Below are positions 35,711 through 45,287 of a stretch of 64,000 bases of DNA, piece after piece. The position numbers and the translations under genes were made by a program. The notes beneath the pieces were generated by a model. It did no database searches, was not told where the DNA came from, and worked only from the letters and a program-made list of their open reading frames with translations. The stretch's first letter is position 1. The number at the start of each line of letters is the position of its first letter. The stretch is from Histophilus somni (GTDB lineage Bacteria > Pseudomonadota > Gammaproteobacteria > Enterobacterales > Pasteurellaceae): NCBI RefSeq assembly GCF_014202395.1, contig NZ_JACHGQ010000010.1:1-64000 (forward strand), given 5' to 3'.

Positions 35711-35722
35711 TGGTTATAACCA
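35711..35722. promoter_or_regulatory. 12-base palindrome in the ilvC leader
   Basis: TGGTTATAACCA is a perfect palindrome placed about 20-30 bases after the expected transcription start of ilvC, a possible operator. The protein that would bind it is unknown; ilvY is not adjacent in this window. Confidence 0.3.
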
Positions 35723-35749
35723 GCGGAATATTACATAAGGAGATTGGAA

Positions 35750-37231
35750 ATGGGTAATTATTTCAATACATTAAATTTGCGTCAACAACTTGACCAGTTA
35801 GGTCGTTGTCGCTTTATGGATCGTGAGGAATTTGCCGATGGGGTTAATTTCTTAAAAGGTAAAAAAATTGTCATTATCGGATGTGGTGCTCAAGGATTAA
35901 ATCAAGGTTTAAATATGCGAGATTCCGGTTTGGATATTGCTTATGCTCTTCGTCCGGAAACTATTGAGGAAAAACGTGCTTCTTTTCAGCGAGCAAGTGA
36001 AAACGGATTTGTTGTAGGAACTTATCAGCAATTAATTCCTACGGCGGATTTGGTGATTAATTTAACACCAGATAAACAACACTCTAAAGTCGTTGCTGAT
36101 GTTATGCCGTTAATTAAACAAGGAGCAGCTTTGGGATATTCGCATGGTTTAAATATTGTTGAAGTGGGAGAAAAAATTCGTCAGGACATCACTGTGGTAA
36201 TGGTCGCTCCTAAGTGTCCTGGGACGGAAGTGCGGGAAGAATTTAAACGTGGATTCGGTGTGCCGACGTTAATTGCTGTTCATCCTGAAAACGATCCGAA
36301 AGGTGAAGGGTTAGCCATTGCTAAAGCATGGGCTGCGGCGACTGGTGGACATCGTGCTGGTGTTTTGGAATCTTCTTTTGTTGCGGAAGTAAAATCCGAT
36401 TTAATGGGAGAGCAAACAATTTTATGCGGTATGTTACAGGCTGGTTCTTTAGTATGTTATGACAAGTTAATCGCTGATGGTAAAGATCCGGCATATGCGG
36501 GTAAATTAATTCAATATGGTTGGGAAACAATTACTGAAGCCTTAAAACAAGGCGGTATTACCTTAATGATGGATCGGTTATCTAATAGTGCTAAGTTACG
36601 TGCATTTTCCCTTTCCGAGCAAATTAAAGAAAAATTGGATTTTCTATTTAAAAAACATATGGATGATATTATCAGCGGTGAATTTTCCCGTGTCATGATG
36701 GAAGACTGGGCAAACGGTGATGCTAATTTATTGAAATGGCGTGAACAAACCGGTAAAACAGCATTTGAAAATGCACCGAAAGGAGAAAATATTAAAATTT
36801 CCGAACAAGAATATTTCGATCATGGCGTATTAATGGTAGCAATGGTTAAAGCTGGCGTTGAATTGGCTTTTGATACAATGGTAGAAACGGGAATTTATGA
36901 AGAGTCTGCCTATTATGAATCACTACACGAGTTACCATTAATTGCCAATACAATTGCTCGTAAGCGTTTATATGAAATGAATGTAGTCATCTCTGATACT
37001 GCTGAGTATGGTAATTATTTATTTGCTAACGTAGCGGCTCCAATTTTAGCTAAAGAAATTATTCCAACGTTAAAACGTGGTGATTTAGGTGAGTCAACAC
37101 CAGCAACGGAAATCGATAATATTTTGTTACGTGATGTAAATGATGCAATTCGTCAGCATCCGATTGAATTAATCGGTCAGGAATTGCGTGGTTATATGAC
37201 AGACATGAAACGTATTTCTTCACAGGGATAA
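35750..37231 (+). CDS. ilvC: ketol-acid reductoisomerase (class II)
   Basis: IlvC converts acetolactate or acetohydroxybutyrate to the dihydroxy acids in valine, leucine and isoleucine synthesis, using NADPH and Mg2+. The 493-residue length marks the long class II form of enteric bacteria. It has the Rossmann loop [20 protein letters not shown] and [24 protein letters not shown]. The ATG at 35750 follows AAGGAG at 7 bases; a TTG two codons upstream was rejected. It is convergent with the phosphohexomutase gene and has a terminator made of uptake signals. Confidence 0.96.
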   Translation: MGNYFNTLNLRQQLDQLGRCRFMDREEFADGVNFLKGKKIVIIGCGAQGLNQGLNMRDSGLDIAYALRPETIEEKRASFQRASENGFVVGTYQQLIPTADLVINLTPDKQHSKVVADVMPLIKQGAALGYSHGLNIVEVGEKIRQDITVVMVAPKCPGTEVREEFKRGFGVPTLIAVHPENDPKGEGLAIAKAWAAATGGHRAGVLESSFVAEVKSDLMGEQTILCGMLQAGSLVCYDKLIADGKDPAYAGKLIQYGWETITEALKQGGITLMMDRLSNSAKLRAFSLSEQIKEKLDFLFKKHMDDIISGEFSRVMMEDWANGDANLLKWREQTGKTAFENAPKGENIKISEQEYFDHGVLMVAMVKAGVELAFDTMVETGIYEESAYYESLHELPLIANTIARKRLYEMNVVISDTAEYGNYLFANVAAPILAKEIIPTLKRGDLGESTPATEIDNILLRDVNDAIRQHPIELIGQELRGYMTDMKRISSQG

Positions 37232-37256
37232 TTTTAACTGATTTTGCTGTAAAACT

Positions 37257-37302
37257 ACCGCACTTTTGTTTCGTTATTGAGATAAAAGTGCGGTGATTTT
37301 TA
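37257..37302. terminator. bidirectional terminator of paired uptake signals after ilvC
   Basis: ACCGCACTTTT (37257-37267) and AAAAGTGCGGT (37284-37294) form a perfect 11-bp stem, with GATTTTTAT after it on the plus strand. It separates convergent ilvC and the phosphohexomutase gene. Confidence 0.85.
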
Positions 37303-37359
37303 TATGGAGTCGATAAAATAACAGGTAGGTATAAAACGTGCTTTTGTGTTTATGCTAAA

Positions 37360-39018
37360 TTAGCAATCCTGTTTTCCGTACTTCTCTTGTCGGAGGATTT
37401 GGCGTACGTTCTCATCAAACTCCGCTAATACTTCGTCTGCATTTTTCGGATCTGTACCGCACACATCTAAGTAGAACTTCACTTTCGGCTCGGTGCCGGA
37501 TGGACGAACAATAAGGCGACTACCATTTTCAAGCACAAACACGAGAATATCGCTAGCACGATCAGTTTTACTGTGATCAATAAATTGTGTAACTTTGAAA
37601 CCGCCTAATTCTGTTAGTGGTTCTTTACGAAGTGCGGTCATCATTTTGCCGATATCCGATAATTCGTTCACACGAATAGAGATTTGTCCGCTTACATATG
37701 CACCGAATTCCGCAGTAAAGTCATTAGCGTAATCTGTTAGTGTTTTACCCTCTTTTTTCAGGCTACGGACTAAATCTAAGAAGGCAATAGCTGCTGAAAT
37801 CCCGTCTTTATCACGTACTTTGTTTGGATCGACTAAGTAGCCCAATGCTTCTTCAAAGCCGAACAATAAGTCGTTCACTTTGCCGATATATTTGAAACCA
37901 GTTAAAGTTTCTTCGGATTGGAAACCGTATTTTTTCGCAATTTCCGCCAGAGCAGGACTAGAAACCAGTGAGCAAGCTAATTTGCCCTGTTTGCCCTGTG
38001 CGTGGTATTGTTTTGCTAGATACCAACCTAAGAAACAACCAATCACGTTACCGTGCAAAGGTTTCCAGTTGCCTTCCGAATCAGGTACCGCAACTGCAAG
38101 ACGGTCTGCGTCAGGGTCGTTGGCAATGATGAACTCGGCATTTTTTGCTTTTGCCAGTTTAATTGCTAAATCTAACGCACCTTTCTCTTCTGGATTTGGG
38201 AAATTGACCGTTGGGAATGATCCATCAGGTTGAATTTGCTCTTCGACCAAATATGGTTGTGGTAAGCCTGCTTTCGCTAAGGTTTTACTCAACACTTCAT
38301 AGCCTACTCCGTGCATTGCGGTGTAAACGTAGTTAATATTTGCTTGTGGCTCTTTGGCAATAGAGGCAGTTTTTGCGATATATGCCTCTACGATCTCATC
38401 GTCTAACACTGTGTAGTGTTGGCTACGTGGTAAGTCACGAATATCGCCGTTAGCCACTTTGTCAATCAGTTTAGCGATGTCAACATCGGCTGGGGAGACG
38501 ATTTGTCCCCCGCCGTTCGCTTTACCTAAATAAACTTTATAGCCGTTATCTTCAGGAGGGTTGTGGCTTGCAGTGACCATCACGCCCGCCGTAGTGTTGA
38601 GGTATTTGATAGCGTAAGCCAGTACAGGTGTTGGCAATTTTCGTGGCAAAAGGAAGGTTTTGATGCCCGCACCAGCCATAATTTCAGCGGTATCTCGTAC
38701 GAACACATCAGAGTTTTTACGACCGTCATAACCTAATACGATAGAGGGTTCACTATCATAGCCTTTTAGGTATTCCGCCAAACCGCCCGCTGCTTGAGCC
38801 ACGAGTACACGGTTCATACCCATAGAACCAGCTTGTAAGCGACCGCGTAAACCAGCGGTACCGAATTGCAACCGACCGTTAAAACGGTTATGTAACTCTT
38901 TCTGTGCATTCATATCGCCTGCTTTGGCTTGGTTGAGTAATGTTTGTAATTCTGCACGAGTTTCCGCATCAGGGTCTTGAGCGAGCCAGTTTTGAGCAGT
39001 GGTAAAAAGGGCAGTCAT
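37360..39018 (-). CDS. alpha-D-phosphohexomutase (phosphoglucomutase/phosphomannomutase)
   Basis: The 552-residue enzyme interconverts hexose 1- and 6-phosphates. It has the catalytic Ser in VTASHNPPEDNGYKVY, the Mg2+ loop NDPDADRLAVA, the sugar-specificity segment GFEEALGYL and the phosphate-binding RPSGTEPKVKFY. Length and sequence are of the PgcA/YhxB type rather than the shorter GlmM or AlgC types; whether glucose or mannose is preferred cannot be read. By eye it is richer in G+C than its neighbours. It probably feeds UDP-glucose or LPS sugar synthesis. Confidence 0.88.
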   Translation of the reverse strand: MTALFTTAQNWLAQDPDAETRAELQTLLNQAKAGDMNAQKELHNRFNGRLQFGTAGLRGRLQAGSMGMNRVLVAQAAGGLAEYLKGYDSEPSIVLGYDGRKNSDVFVRDTAEIMAGAGIKTFLLPRKLPTPVLAYAIKYLNTTAGVMVTASHNPPEDNGYKVYLGKANGGGQIVSPADVDIAKLIDKVANGDIRDLPRSQHYTVLDDEIVEAYIAKTASIAKEPQANINYVYTAMHGVGYEVLSKTLAKAGLPQPYLVEEQIQPDGSFPTVNFPNPEEKGALDLAIKLAKAKNAEFIIANDPDADRLAVAVPDSEGNWKPLHGNVIGCFLGWYLAKQYHAQGKQGKLACSLVSSPALAEIAKKYGFQSEETLTGFKYIGKVNDLLFGFEEALGYLVDPNKVRDKDGISAAIAFLDLVRSLKKEGKTLTDYANDFTAEFGAYVSGQISIRVNELSDIGKMMTALRKEPLTELGGFKVTQFIDHSKTDRASDILVFVLENGSRLIVRPSGTEPKVKFYLDVCGTDPKNADEVLAEFDENVRQILRQEKYGKQDC

Positions 39019-39112
39019 AACAGTTCTCCATGAATAAGTTTAATGAAAAGTCAGTTAAGTATATCTTAGCTTTTAAGCATGCGTAACTTAATTATTCTTT
39101 TGTTATGGTTTA

Positions 39113-40204
39113 TTAAGGCAAATCAGATTTGCTATTCTTAATCACCCTATAACTTTTTTGTGCTTTATCTACTTTGAGTAAATAATTTCTTGCTTGCTCA
39201 GAGGGGTGCATAGTAGTAAGAATACGATATACTTGCTCCGGATATAAGCGATTAATTTTGTTAATTGCTATATCTCGATCATTATGAAACACTCGTAGTA
39301 CTGCTCCGGCACCGCTATTGTAAGCGGAAATCATTGCAAAACGTTTTGAAGTTGGATTTGTTATACCATCTAAATATTTATCCCGTAATAAAGTCAAATA
39401 GGCAACACCTGTATCAATATTTTTAGCGGGATTAAAGAGATATTTTTTTGACGGTTGCCCGTTTAACCCTTTTAAATGGAATACATCTCGCCCTGCAGTA
39501 TGAGGTACAACTTGCATTAAACCTATTGCGTTAGCATAACTAATTGCATAAGGATTGAAACTTGATTCCGTTTGCATAATACCAAGAATTAAACTTTCAT
39601 CTATCCCATAACGTCCGGCGGCTTTTCGAATTAGAGGTAAATAGCGTTGGGCACGCACTGCAACATGGTTTGCAACCATTGGAATAATAACATACTGTAC
39701 AGGATTCCCATTAGTGAGGTAACGTGTTTGCAACTTATTTTGTAAAAGATAATTTGCAAAATTACTTGCCGTCGCAATATTTTTAACTTGTGCACCTTTA
39801 TGATCAACAACTAATCCGACGAGGAATGGACGAGAACTGATAGGCACATCGCCAGAGGTAAATAAATCGATTCCTTTTGCATCCGCACCCATTAATAAAG
39901 TATGAATAATCGAATGATATAAACGACTTTTATCACCCAATGTTTCAATCATAATAGAACCTTCATCAAAGCTGATATGACTGCGAGTGTAAAAATTATC
40001 TGTGTATTTTACATAGTCTTTTCTGCTTGCCACGAGGAGTTCATTTACTCCCCAAATTTGATCGATATTATGAGAAAATTGTCCGGTTAAAATATCAAGT
40101 CCTTGAGTATCTTTTGCAAAAGCTTCATCATAGTCATCATTTAGCGTAGAACTACTACAAGCAAAAAGAAAAGGAATAATCGCAAATACAATATATTTTT
40201 TCAT
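39113..40204 (-). CDS. mltC: membrane-bound lytic murein transglycosylase C
   Basis: MltC cleaves peptidoglycan glycan strands to 1,6-anhydromuropeptides at the inner face of the outer membrane. The 363-residue lipoprotein has lipobox LFAC (Cys16), an N-terminal DUF3393-like domain and a lysozyme-like SLT domain with the catalytic Glu in [20 protein letters not shown]. It is the third gene of a mutY-yggX-mltC run and starts six bases after yggX. Confidence 0.94.
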   Translation of the reverse strand: MKKYIVFAIIPFLFACSSSTLNDDYDEAFAKDTQGLDILTGQFSHNIDQIWGVNELLVASRKDYVKYTDNFYTRSHISFDEGSIMIETLGDKSRLYHSIIHTLLMGADAKGIDLFTSGDVPISSRPFLVGLVVDHKGAQVKNIATASNFANYLLQNKLQTRYLTNGNPVQYVIIPMVANHVAVRAQRYLPLIRKAAGRYGIDESLILGIMQTESSFNPYAISYANAIGLMQVVPHTAGRDVFHLKGLNGQPSKKYLFNPAKNIDTGVAYLTLLRDKYLDGITNPTSKRFAMISAYNSGAGAVLRVFHNDRDIAINKINRLYPEQVYRILTTMHPSEQARNYLLKVDKAQKSYRVIKNSKSDLP

Positions 40205-40210
40205 GTTAAA

Positions 40211-40486
40211 TTATTTTTCTGTCGGAGGCACATAGCCCTCAATATGAACATCTTTCCCTTCAAAAAGAAAATTTGTCATTTCTTGTTCTAATAACTGGCG
40301 ATGTTCGGAATTCATCATATTTAATTTTTTCTCATTAACTAACATGGTTTGTTTTTTCATCCATTCCGCCCATGCCTGTTTACTGATATTGTCAAAAATC
40401 CGTTTACCTAACTCGCCGGGATATAGCTGAAAATCCAATCCTTCAGCCTCTTGATTTAAGTAAGTGCAAAACACATTTCTTGCCAT
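40211..40486 (-). CDS. yggX: YggX, Fe(II)-trafficking protein
   Basis: A 91-residue YggX protein: [19 protein letters not shown] with the conserved Cys7, [17 protein letters not shown] and a helical C-terminus. It protects Fe-S clusters from oxidative damage. Its partner mutY, whose product has a [4Fe-4S] cluster, ends two bases upstream; the pairing is conserved in enterics and Pasteurellaceae. Confidence 0.94.
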   Translation of the reverse strand: MARNVFCTYLNQEAEGLDFQLYPGELGKRIFDNISKQAWAEWMKKQTMLVNEKKLNMMNSEHRQLLEQEMTNFLFEGKDVHIEGYVPPTEK

Positions 40487-40488
40487 AA

Positions 40489-41601
40489 TTATTTCCTTTT
40501 TTGAAATTCGATCAATAAATTTTTAACCGGCACAGCCAAACCAATTTGGCTTGGATTGGTAGGATCATACCAATATTTGACCGCACTTGATATAGGAGAA
40601 CCATATTCTACGTTATTTTCTGCAATTTTTTTCCAATCTGTGCGATCAAATTCTACTTCCTGAGTTTGTATTTGTGCATAAATTGGATAAATATCTAAAT
40701 GAAAATGGCTGAATGTATGACGAAATGCCGTCCATTGTTGATATTGTTGAATACCTTGCTGAGAAAGATGAGCCAATAATTCAGTCAGGGTATCAAACTG
40801 CGGAAAACAATATAATCCGCCCCAAAGTCCTGAAATAGGGCGTTGTTCTAAAGCAACCTTACCTTGATTCTCCAAAATCAGAAAATAACTTTTTCTCTCA
40901 GGTAACGATTTCTTCGGCTTTTTAGACGGAAAATCTACCCAATTATTGTTTAAATTAGCACCGCACTTTATGGCTAATGGACACAACAAGCACTTAGGTT
41001 TTGTACGAGTACAAACCATCGCACCTAAGTCCATCATAGCTTGATTAAAATCTGCGACCTGCTCTGTAGGGGTAACCTCCGCACTCAATTGCCAAAGCTT
41101 CTCCTCTACTTTTTTATCACCAGTCCAACCTTGCACCTGAAAATAACGAGTCAGCACTCGCTTTACATTACCGTCCAAAATAGGATAAGGCTGATTAAGT
41201 ACTGAAGATAAAACCGCCCCAGCTGTACTACGTCCAATACCGGGTAAAGCCCACACGTGCTGAAAATCCGTTGGAAATTCACCTTGATACTGATCTCTTA
41301 TGGTTTGTGCAGCCCTATGCAAATTGCGAGCTCTTGCATAATAACCCAGTCCTGTCCATAAGTGTAGCACTTCATCTAAAGGTGCATTGGCAAGTGCGGT
41401 AATATTTGGAAAAACTTTAATAAAACGTTCAAAGTAAGGAATAACTGTCGCTACTTGAGTTTGTTGCAACATCACCTCGGATAACCAAACACCATATAGA
41501 GTTTTATTTTGCTGCCAAGGTAAGTTTTTACGCCCGAATTGCCGATACCATTTAAGTACTGTATAAGCAAAAGGATTGTTAATAGAGGATTGAGCCTGCA
41601 T
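40489..41601 (-). CDS. mutY: adenine DNA glycosylase MutY
   Basis: MutY removes adenine mispaired with 8-oxoguanine. The 370-residue protein has the catalytic Glu in [13 protein letters not shown], the helix-hairpin-helix [14 protein letters not shown], the catalytic Asp in [11 protein letters not shown], the [4Fe-4S] loop with Cys spacing C-x6-C-x2-C-x5-C ([17 protein letters not shown]) and a C-terminal NUDIX-like domain that recognises 8-oxoG. It is divergent from trmB. Confidence 0.96.
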   Translation of the reverse strand: MQAQSSINNPFAYTVLKWYRQFGRKNLPWQQNKTLYGVWLSEVMLQQTQVATVIPYFERFIKVFPNITALANAPLDEVLHLWTGLGYYARARNLHRAAQTIRDQYQGEFPTDFQHVWALPGIGRSTAGAVLSSVLNQPYPILDGNVKRVLTRYFQVQGWTGDKKVEEKLWQLSAEVTPTEQVADFNQAMMDLGAMVCTRTKPKCLLCPLAIKCGANLNNNWVDFPSKKPKKSLPERKSYFLILENQGKVALEQRPISGLWGGLYCFPQFDTLTELLAHLSQQGIQQYQQWTAFRHTFSHFHLDIYPIYAQIQTQEVEFDRTDWKKIAENNVEYGSPISSAVKYWYDPTNPSQIGLAVPVKNLLIEFQKRK

Positions 41602-41646
41602 AATTTAGGTAATCAAAATAAAAAGAAGTGTAACATAATCAAATAA

Positions 41647-41688
41647 AAAGTGCGGCTTTATCTTAATTGATAAATTTAACCGCACTTT
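41647..41688. repeat. inverted uptake-signal pair between divergent mutY and trmB
   Basis: AAAGTGCGG (41647-41655) and CCGCACTTT (41680-41688) are inverse copies with a 24-base loop. The left copy has C in place of the last signal base T. The plus strand continues into ATATTTTCTATT. Because both flanking genes are transcribed outward, this hairpin lies in promoter space, not at a gene end. Confidence 0.75.
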
Positions 41689-41746
41689 ATATTTTCTATT
41701 AAACCCCTTATAATTTGCCCCCAAAATTAACAAGTAGTCAAATGAA

Positions 41747-42502
41747 ATGACAGAACAAAAGATTACGTTTGCCGATCAAAAAAGAAAGACCGTTGAAATA
41801 GCTGAATTTACTGAAGATGGACGTTATAAACGCAAAGTTCGCAGCTTTGTATTACGCACAGGACGTTTAAGCGAATTTCAGCGTAACATGATGAATAATA
41901 ATTGGGCAACATTAGGACTTGAGTATCAAACAACTGCTTTTGATTTCACACAGATTTATGGCAACACCAACCCTGTGATTTTGGAGATTGGCTTTGGTAT
42001 GGGGAAATCTTTAGTAGAAATGGCACTACAAAATCCCGATAAAAATTATCTTGGCATTGAAGTACATACGCCGGGAGTAGGTGCTTGCATCGCTTATGCA
42101 GTTGAAAAGCAGGTAAAAAATCTACGTGTTATTTGCCATGATGCAACCGAGATCTTACAAGACTGTATTGCAGACAATAGTTTAGCCGGATTACAACTAT
42201 TTTTCCCCGATCCTTGGCATAAAACAAAACATCATAAACGCCGAATTGTACAACCGCACTTTGTTGAAAAAATTCAACAAAAACTGGTACCAAACGGCTT
42301 TGTTCATATGGCAACGGACTGGGAAAATTATGCGGAATATATGTTGGAAGTGTTAACAAGTGCGGTCGGTTTACGCAATACTTCTGCAACGAATGACTAT
42401 ATTCCACGTCCGGATTTTCGTCCTTTAACCAAATTTGAACAACGTGGTCATAATTTGGGTCATGGGGTTTGGGATTTATTTTTTATTAAAAACATAACAT
42501 AA
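41747..42502 (+). CDS. trmB: tRNA (guanine-46-N7)-methyltransferase
   Basis: TrmB methylates G46 in the variable loop of tRNAs. The 251-residue protein has the SAM loop [15 protein letters not shown], the segment [17 protein letters not shown] and the C-terminal TKFEQRG. It contains uptake signals near 42255 and 42359. It is followed after 11 bases by a DUF302 gene. Confidence 0.96.
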   Translation: MTEQKITFADQKRKTVEIAEFTEDGRYKRKVRSFVLRTGRLSEFQRNMMNNNWATLGLEYQTTAFDFTQIYGNTNPVILEIGFGMGKSLVEMALQNPDKNYLGIEVHTPGVGACIAYAVEKQVKNLRVICHDATEILQDCIADNSLAGLQLFFPDPWHKTKHHKRRIVQPHFVEKIQQKLVPNGFVHMATDWENYAEYMLEVLTSAVGLRNTSATNDYIPRPDFRPLTKFEQRGHNLGHGVWDLFFIKNIT

Positions 42503-42513
42503 CGAGGTAATTT

Positions 42514-42963
42514 ATGAAGAAAATAGCTCTTTTTTCAATACTTTTCGCAAGCCAAGTCGCAATGGCACATAGCGATGTACTTCAACCACAATCTTTTGAA
42601 AGTAAATACAGTTTTGACCAAACAATAACTGTACTTACAGATACACTCACAGAAAAAGGAATGACCATTTTTGCAAAAATCGATCATCAAAAAGCGGCTA
42701 AAGAATCGGGGCTAACAATGCAACCTGCAACGGTAATTATTTACGGTGCCCCAAAAGCAGGCACACCATTGATGGTTAAAGATCCCAGTCTTGCATTACA
42801 ATTACCATTAAAGGTGTTAGTGACCGAAGCAGAAAAAGGCGAAGTGAAAGTGTTATTAAATACTGCCGAACAAGTAGTTAGCCACTCTAAGACCCCTTAT
42901 TCAGCGGTGGAAAATAGTTTAGCTAAAGCGGAAAAACTAATTAAAGCAACTGTTTCTAAATAA
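42514..42963 (+). CDS. periplasmic DUF302-domain protein
   Basis: A 149-residue protein with a signal peptide (KKIALFSILFASQVAMA, cleavage before HSD) and one DUF302 domain: KGMTIFAKIDHQKAAKESGL, then ATVIIYGAPKAGTPLM and LPLKVLVTEAEKGEV. The fold is known from structures, but no function is established. It probably shares a transcript with trmB and ends at the uptake-signal terminator at 43027. Confidence 0.85.
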   Translation: MKKIALFSILFASQVAMAHSDVLQPQSFESKYSFDQTITVLTDTLTEKGMTIFAKIDHQKAAKESGLTMQPATVIIYGAPKAGTPLMVKDPSLALQLPLKVLVTEAEKGEVKVLLNTAEQVVSHSKTPYSAVENSLAKAEKLIKATVSK

Positions 42964-43026
42964 ATTCGTTTTCAAGCAACTTAGAAAAATATAAAATGCA
43001 AAGGATAAAATAAATCCAACAGAATA

Positions 43027-43074
43027 AACCGCACTTTAAATCCTAAACAGAGTCTATAAAGTGCGGTTATTTTT
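43027..43074. terminator. paired uptake-signal terminator after the DUF302 gene
   Basis: AACCGCACTTTA (43027-43038) and TAAAGTGCGGTT (43057-43068) form a perfect 12-bp stem, followed by ATTTTT. It lies between the convergent DUF302 gene and the histidine phosphatase gene. Confidence 0.88.
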
Positions 43075-43088
43075 ACTAAAATTTCTTC

Positions 43089-43688
43089 TTAGTCCGCTAC
43101 ATTGCTGGCGGGAATAAAACTCCCCAAATTGTAAGCCTCCAGTTTTATAGGTAGATTAGGACTGATATCAAAAATCGTCAATGTTCCTTGAGTTACAGGC
43201 AAAAGATGCTTAGTAGATAGCGATACTAAAGATTCACAAGCTGCTCGAATTACACCGCTATGAACAATAGCTAGAATATCGTCATCGTATTTATTTGCCC
43301 ATTTTAGTAGTGCTTGTGAAATACGTTGACAAAATGCTTGCCAACTCTCAGCCCCATTCGGTGTGTAATCGCCATTACGCCAATCCTGATATAAAGCCGG
43401 ATGTTGAGCTATTATTTCCGTTTTTCTACAACCTTCCCATTCTCCCATTGCCAACTCTCTAAGCTCACTGTCTTTAATTGGATTTTTATAACCAATAATT
43501 TCCGCTGTTTGTAGTGCTCTCCCCAAATCTGAACTGATCACATATTTAGGTGAGAATTGCTCAATCAAAGGCTTAATTGCTTTCGCTTGCTGAATACCTT
43601 TTTCAGATAACGGCGAGTTTTGGTGTCCCTGTAGGCGATGTTCTTGATTCCATAGCGTTTCGCCGTGACGTAATAAAATTAATCGCAT
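43089..43688 (-). CDS. histidine phosphatase family protein
   Basis: A 199-residue member of the phosphoglycerate-mutase-like histidine phosphatases. It has the phosphohistidine motif LILLRHGETLWN at residues 3-14, SSDLGRALQTAEII, ELAMGEWEG and the second catalytic His in IVHSGVIRA. The ATG at 43688 follows GGAGAGG; the frame is open 30 codons upstream into the transporter gene, but that part is not family-like. The substrate cannot be told: GpmB-, CobC- and YhfR-type members look alike. Confidence 0.85.
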   Translation of the reverse strand: MRLILLRHGETLWNQEHRLQGHQNSPLSEKGIQQAKAIKPLIEQFSPKYVISSDLGRALQTAEIIGYKNPIKDSELRELAMGEWEGCRKTEIIAQHPALYQDWRNGDYTPNGAESWQAFCQRISQALLKWANKYDDDILAIVHSGVIRAACESLVSLSTKHLLPVTQGTLTIFDISPNLPIKLEAYNLGSFIPASNVAD

Positions 43689-43705
43689 GATTCCTCTCCG
43701 TTTTT

Positions 43706-45175
43706 TTATAAGGTATATCCAAGTAATTGGAACCAAGTAAAAATTGATAAACAAATGATCGAGGCACCGATAAAGCAAGTAACCAAACCGTATTTCATTT
43801 GATCCAACACACTAAAATAACCAGTGGCAAAATAAATTGTGTTTACTTTGGAATGTGGAGGCAACGTTATAGTATATGTCAGTGTAAATGACGCAGCTAA
43901 AGCTAAGGTTACAGGATTCATCCCTAAAGATTGTGCCAAGGCAATAATAGATGGAATAAGAATTGTCGTTTTGACCGTTTTACTGGTAAAAATCAAGTGG
44001 CTATACATACATACGAAGATTACTACCACATAAACAGCCGTATGGCTCATTGTTTCTAAACCTAATCCATGAACGACTTTATCCATAATCCATTGAGCAC
44101 CTTTAGTCGATTCTAAGGTATTACCTGCAGCATAAGCACCGGCAGCAAACAACATTAAATCCCATTTAATTTTGGCTTCGGACCAAGTGAGTAATCCAAT
44201 TCTTGGCATTAAGCAGAGAACTGCTGCTATCACAGCGGTCATATAAACACTAATTTTGAAGCCGAACCATGCTTTTTGATAACTTTCCGTTGCCCAAAGT
44301 AGAACCGTAAGCAAAAAGATTGCCATAGCTTTCTTTTCATCTAAAGTTAAAGAACCTAATTTTTTATATTCTGCTTGAAGACGAGATAAAGCTTCAAAAA
44401 AATGAGTTTCTTTCTTCATTGAGAACAGTTTAAAACCAATTAAGAAAGAAATTATCATGGTAACAAAAGCTATGGGGAAAGATGCCAAAAGCCAATCAAG
44501 ATAACCAATATCTCCGCCAGCTTGATTATTAATAAATCCAACCGCAATAATATTACCGGCAGTTCCTGTCATTACACCGGATGTTGCAATTGCATCAGCT
44601 TGCACACCTTGTAACATCATTAATTTACCAAAATTGCTTTCACCCGGTACCGCACGATAAATTTCCAGTAAAATTAAACAAATAGGCACCATTAATGAAG
44701 CCCTAGCAGTTGTAGAAGGTACGAAGAAAACTAGTATAAAATTAATTAATATCAAAACAAACATAGCCTTGCGTGGTGTTTGTCCAAAATGAGTGATCAT
44801 CCATAAAGCAAAACGTCGAGCAATATTTGATTTAATCATTGCTGAAGTCAGCACAAAAGCAGATACCATTAACCAAATTACATCATATCCAAGAGTAGCG
44901 AAAACAACTTTATCTTTTGCAACGGTCTGAGTTAATGGCAATAAAATAATGACTAACAAAGATGTTAAATAAATAGGAATTGAACCACATACCCAAAGGA
45001 TTAAAGCACTACAGAAAATTGCAATCGCTTTTTGCCCTTGTACCGTTAAACCATCAGGTGTTGGCATGAACATCAATACAAGTAATACGATTAAAGCTAA
45101 CGGGATACCGATTTTTTTCAGCCATTCTTTTCGGGCAGATTGGTGTTCTTGATTTTGAATTACTGTGTCATTCAT
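43706..45175 (-). CDS. DASS-family (SLC13) anion:Na+ symporter
   Basis: A 489-residue membrane transporter of the divalent anion:sodium symporter family, with about twelve hydrophobic segments. The two family hairpin motifs are recognisable: FFVPSTTARASLMVP with TGTAGN, and the C-terminal TLPPHSKVNTIYFATGYF. Substrates in this family are citrate, succinate, tartrate or malate. The Ser-Asn-Thr motif is altered to STTA/PPHSKVN here, so substrate cannot be assigned. It starts divergently from a LysR gene, its probable regulator. Confidence 0.85.
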   Translation of the reverse strand: MNDTVIQNQEHQSARKEWLKKIGIPLALIVLLVLMFMPTPDGLTVQGQKAIAIFCSALILWVCGSIPIYLTSLLVIILLPLTQTVAKDKVVFATLGYDVIWLMVSAFVLTSAMIKSNIARRFALWMITHFGQTPRKAMFVLILINFILVFFVPSTTARASLMVPICLILLEIYRAVPGESNFGKLMMLQGVQADAIATSGVMTGTAGNIIAVGFINNQAGGDIGYLDWLLASFPIAFVTMIISFLIGFKLFSMKKETHFFEALSRLQAEYKKLGSLTLDEKKAMAIFLLTVLLWATESYQKAWFGFKISVYMTAVIAAVLCLMPRIGLLTWSEAKIKWDLMLFAAGAYAAGNTLESTKGAQWIMDKVVHGLGLETMSHTAVYVVVIFVCMYSHLIFTSKTVKTTILIPSIIALAQSLGMNPVTLALAASFTLTYTITLPPHSKVNTIYFATGYFSVLDQMKYGLVTCFIGASIICLSIFTWFQLLGYTL

Positions 45176-45196
45176 GGTGAGTTACTCCATATATTG

Positions 45197-45260
45197 TCTA
45201 TAGAATAATCTGATTATAGAGAGTTGATTAAACATAAAAAAATTGTATTATTCTATACAA
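45197..45260. promoter_or_regulatory. two palindromes in the DASS/LysR divergent promoter
   Basis: TCTATA-N12-TATAGA (45197-45220) and TTGTAT-N6-ATACAA (45243-45260) both have the dyad form and the T-N11-A type core typical of LysR-family operators. They lie between the divergent starts at 45175 and 45288, the usual place for autoregulation plus control of the neighbour. Confidence 0.5.
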
Positions 45261-45287
45261 GCTATAAATTATTTTTATGGAATTGAT

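Noticed and set aside
43689-43778. Upstream extension of the histidine phosphatase gene
   Set aside because: It lies within the end of the transporter gene and is not family-like; GGAGAGG precedes the internal ATG at 43688.
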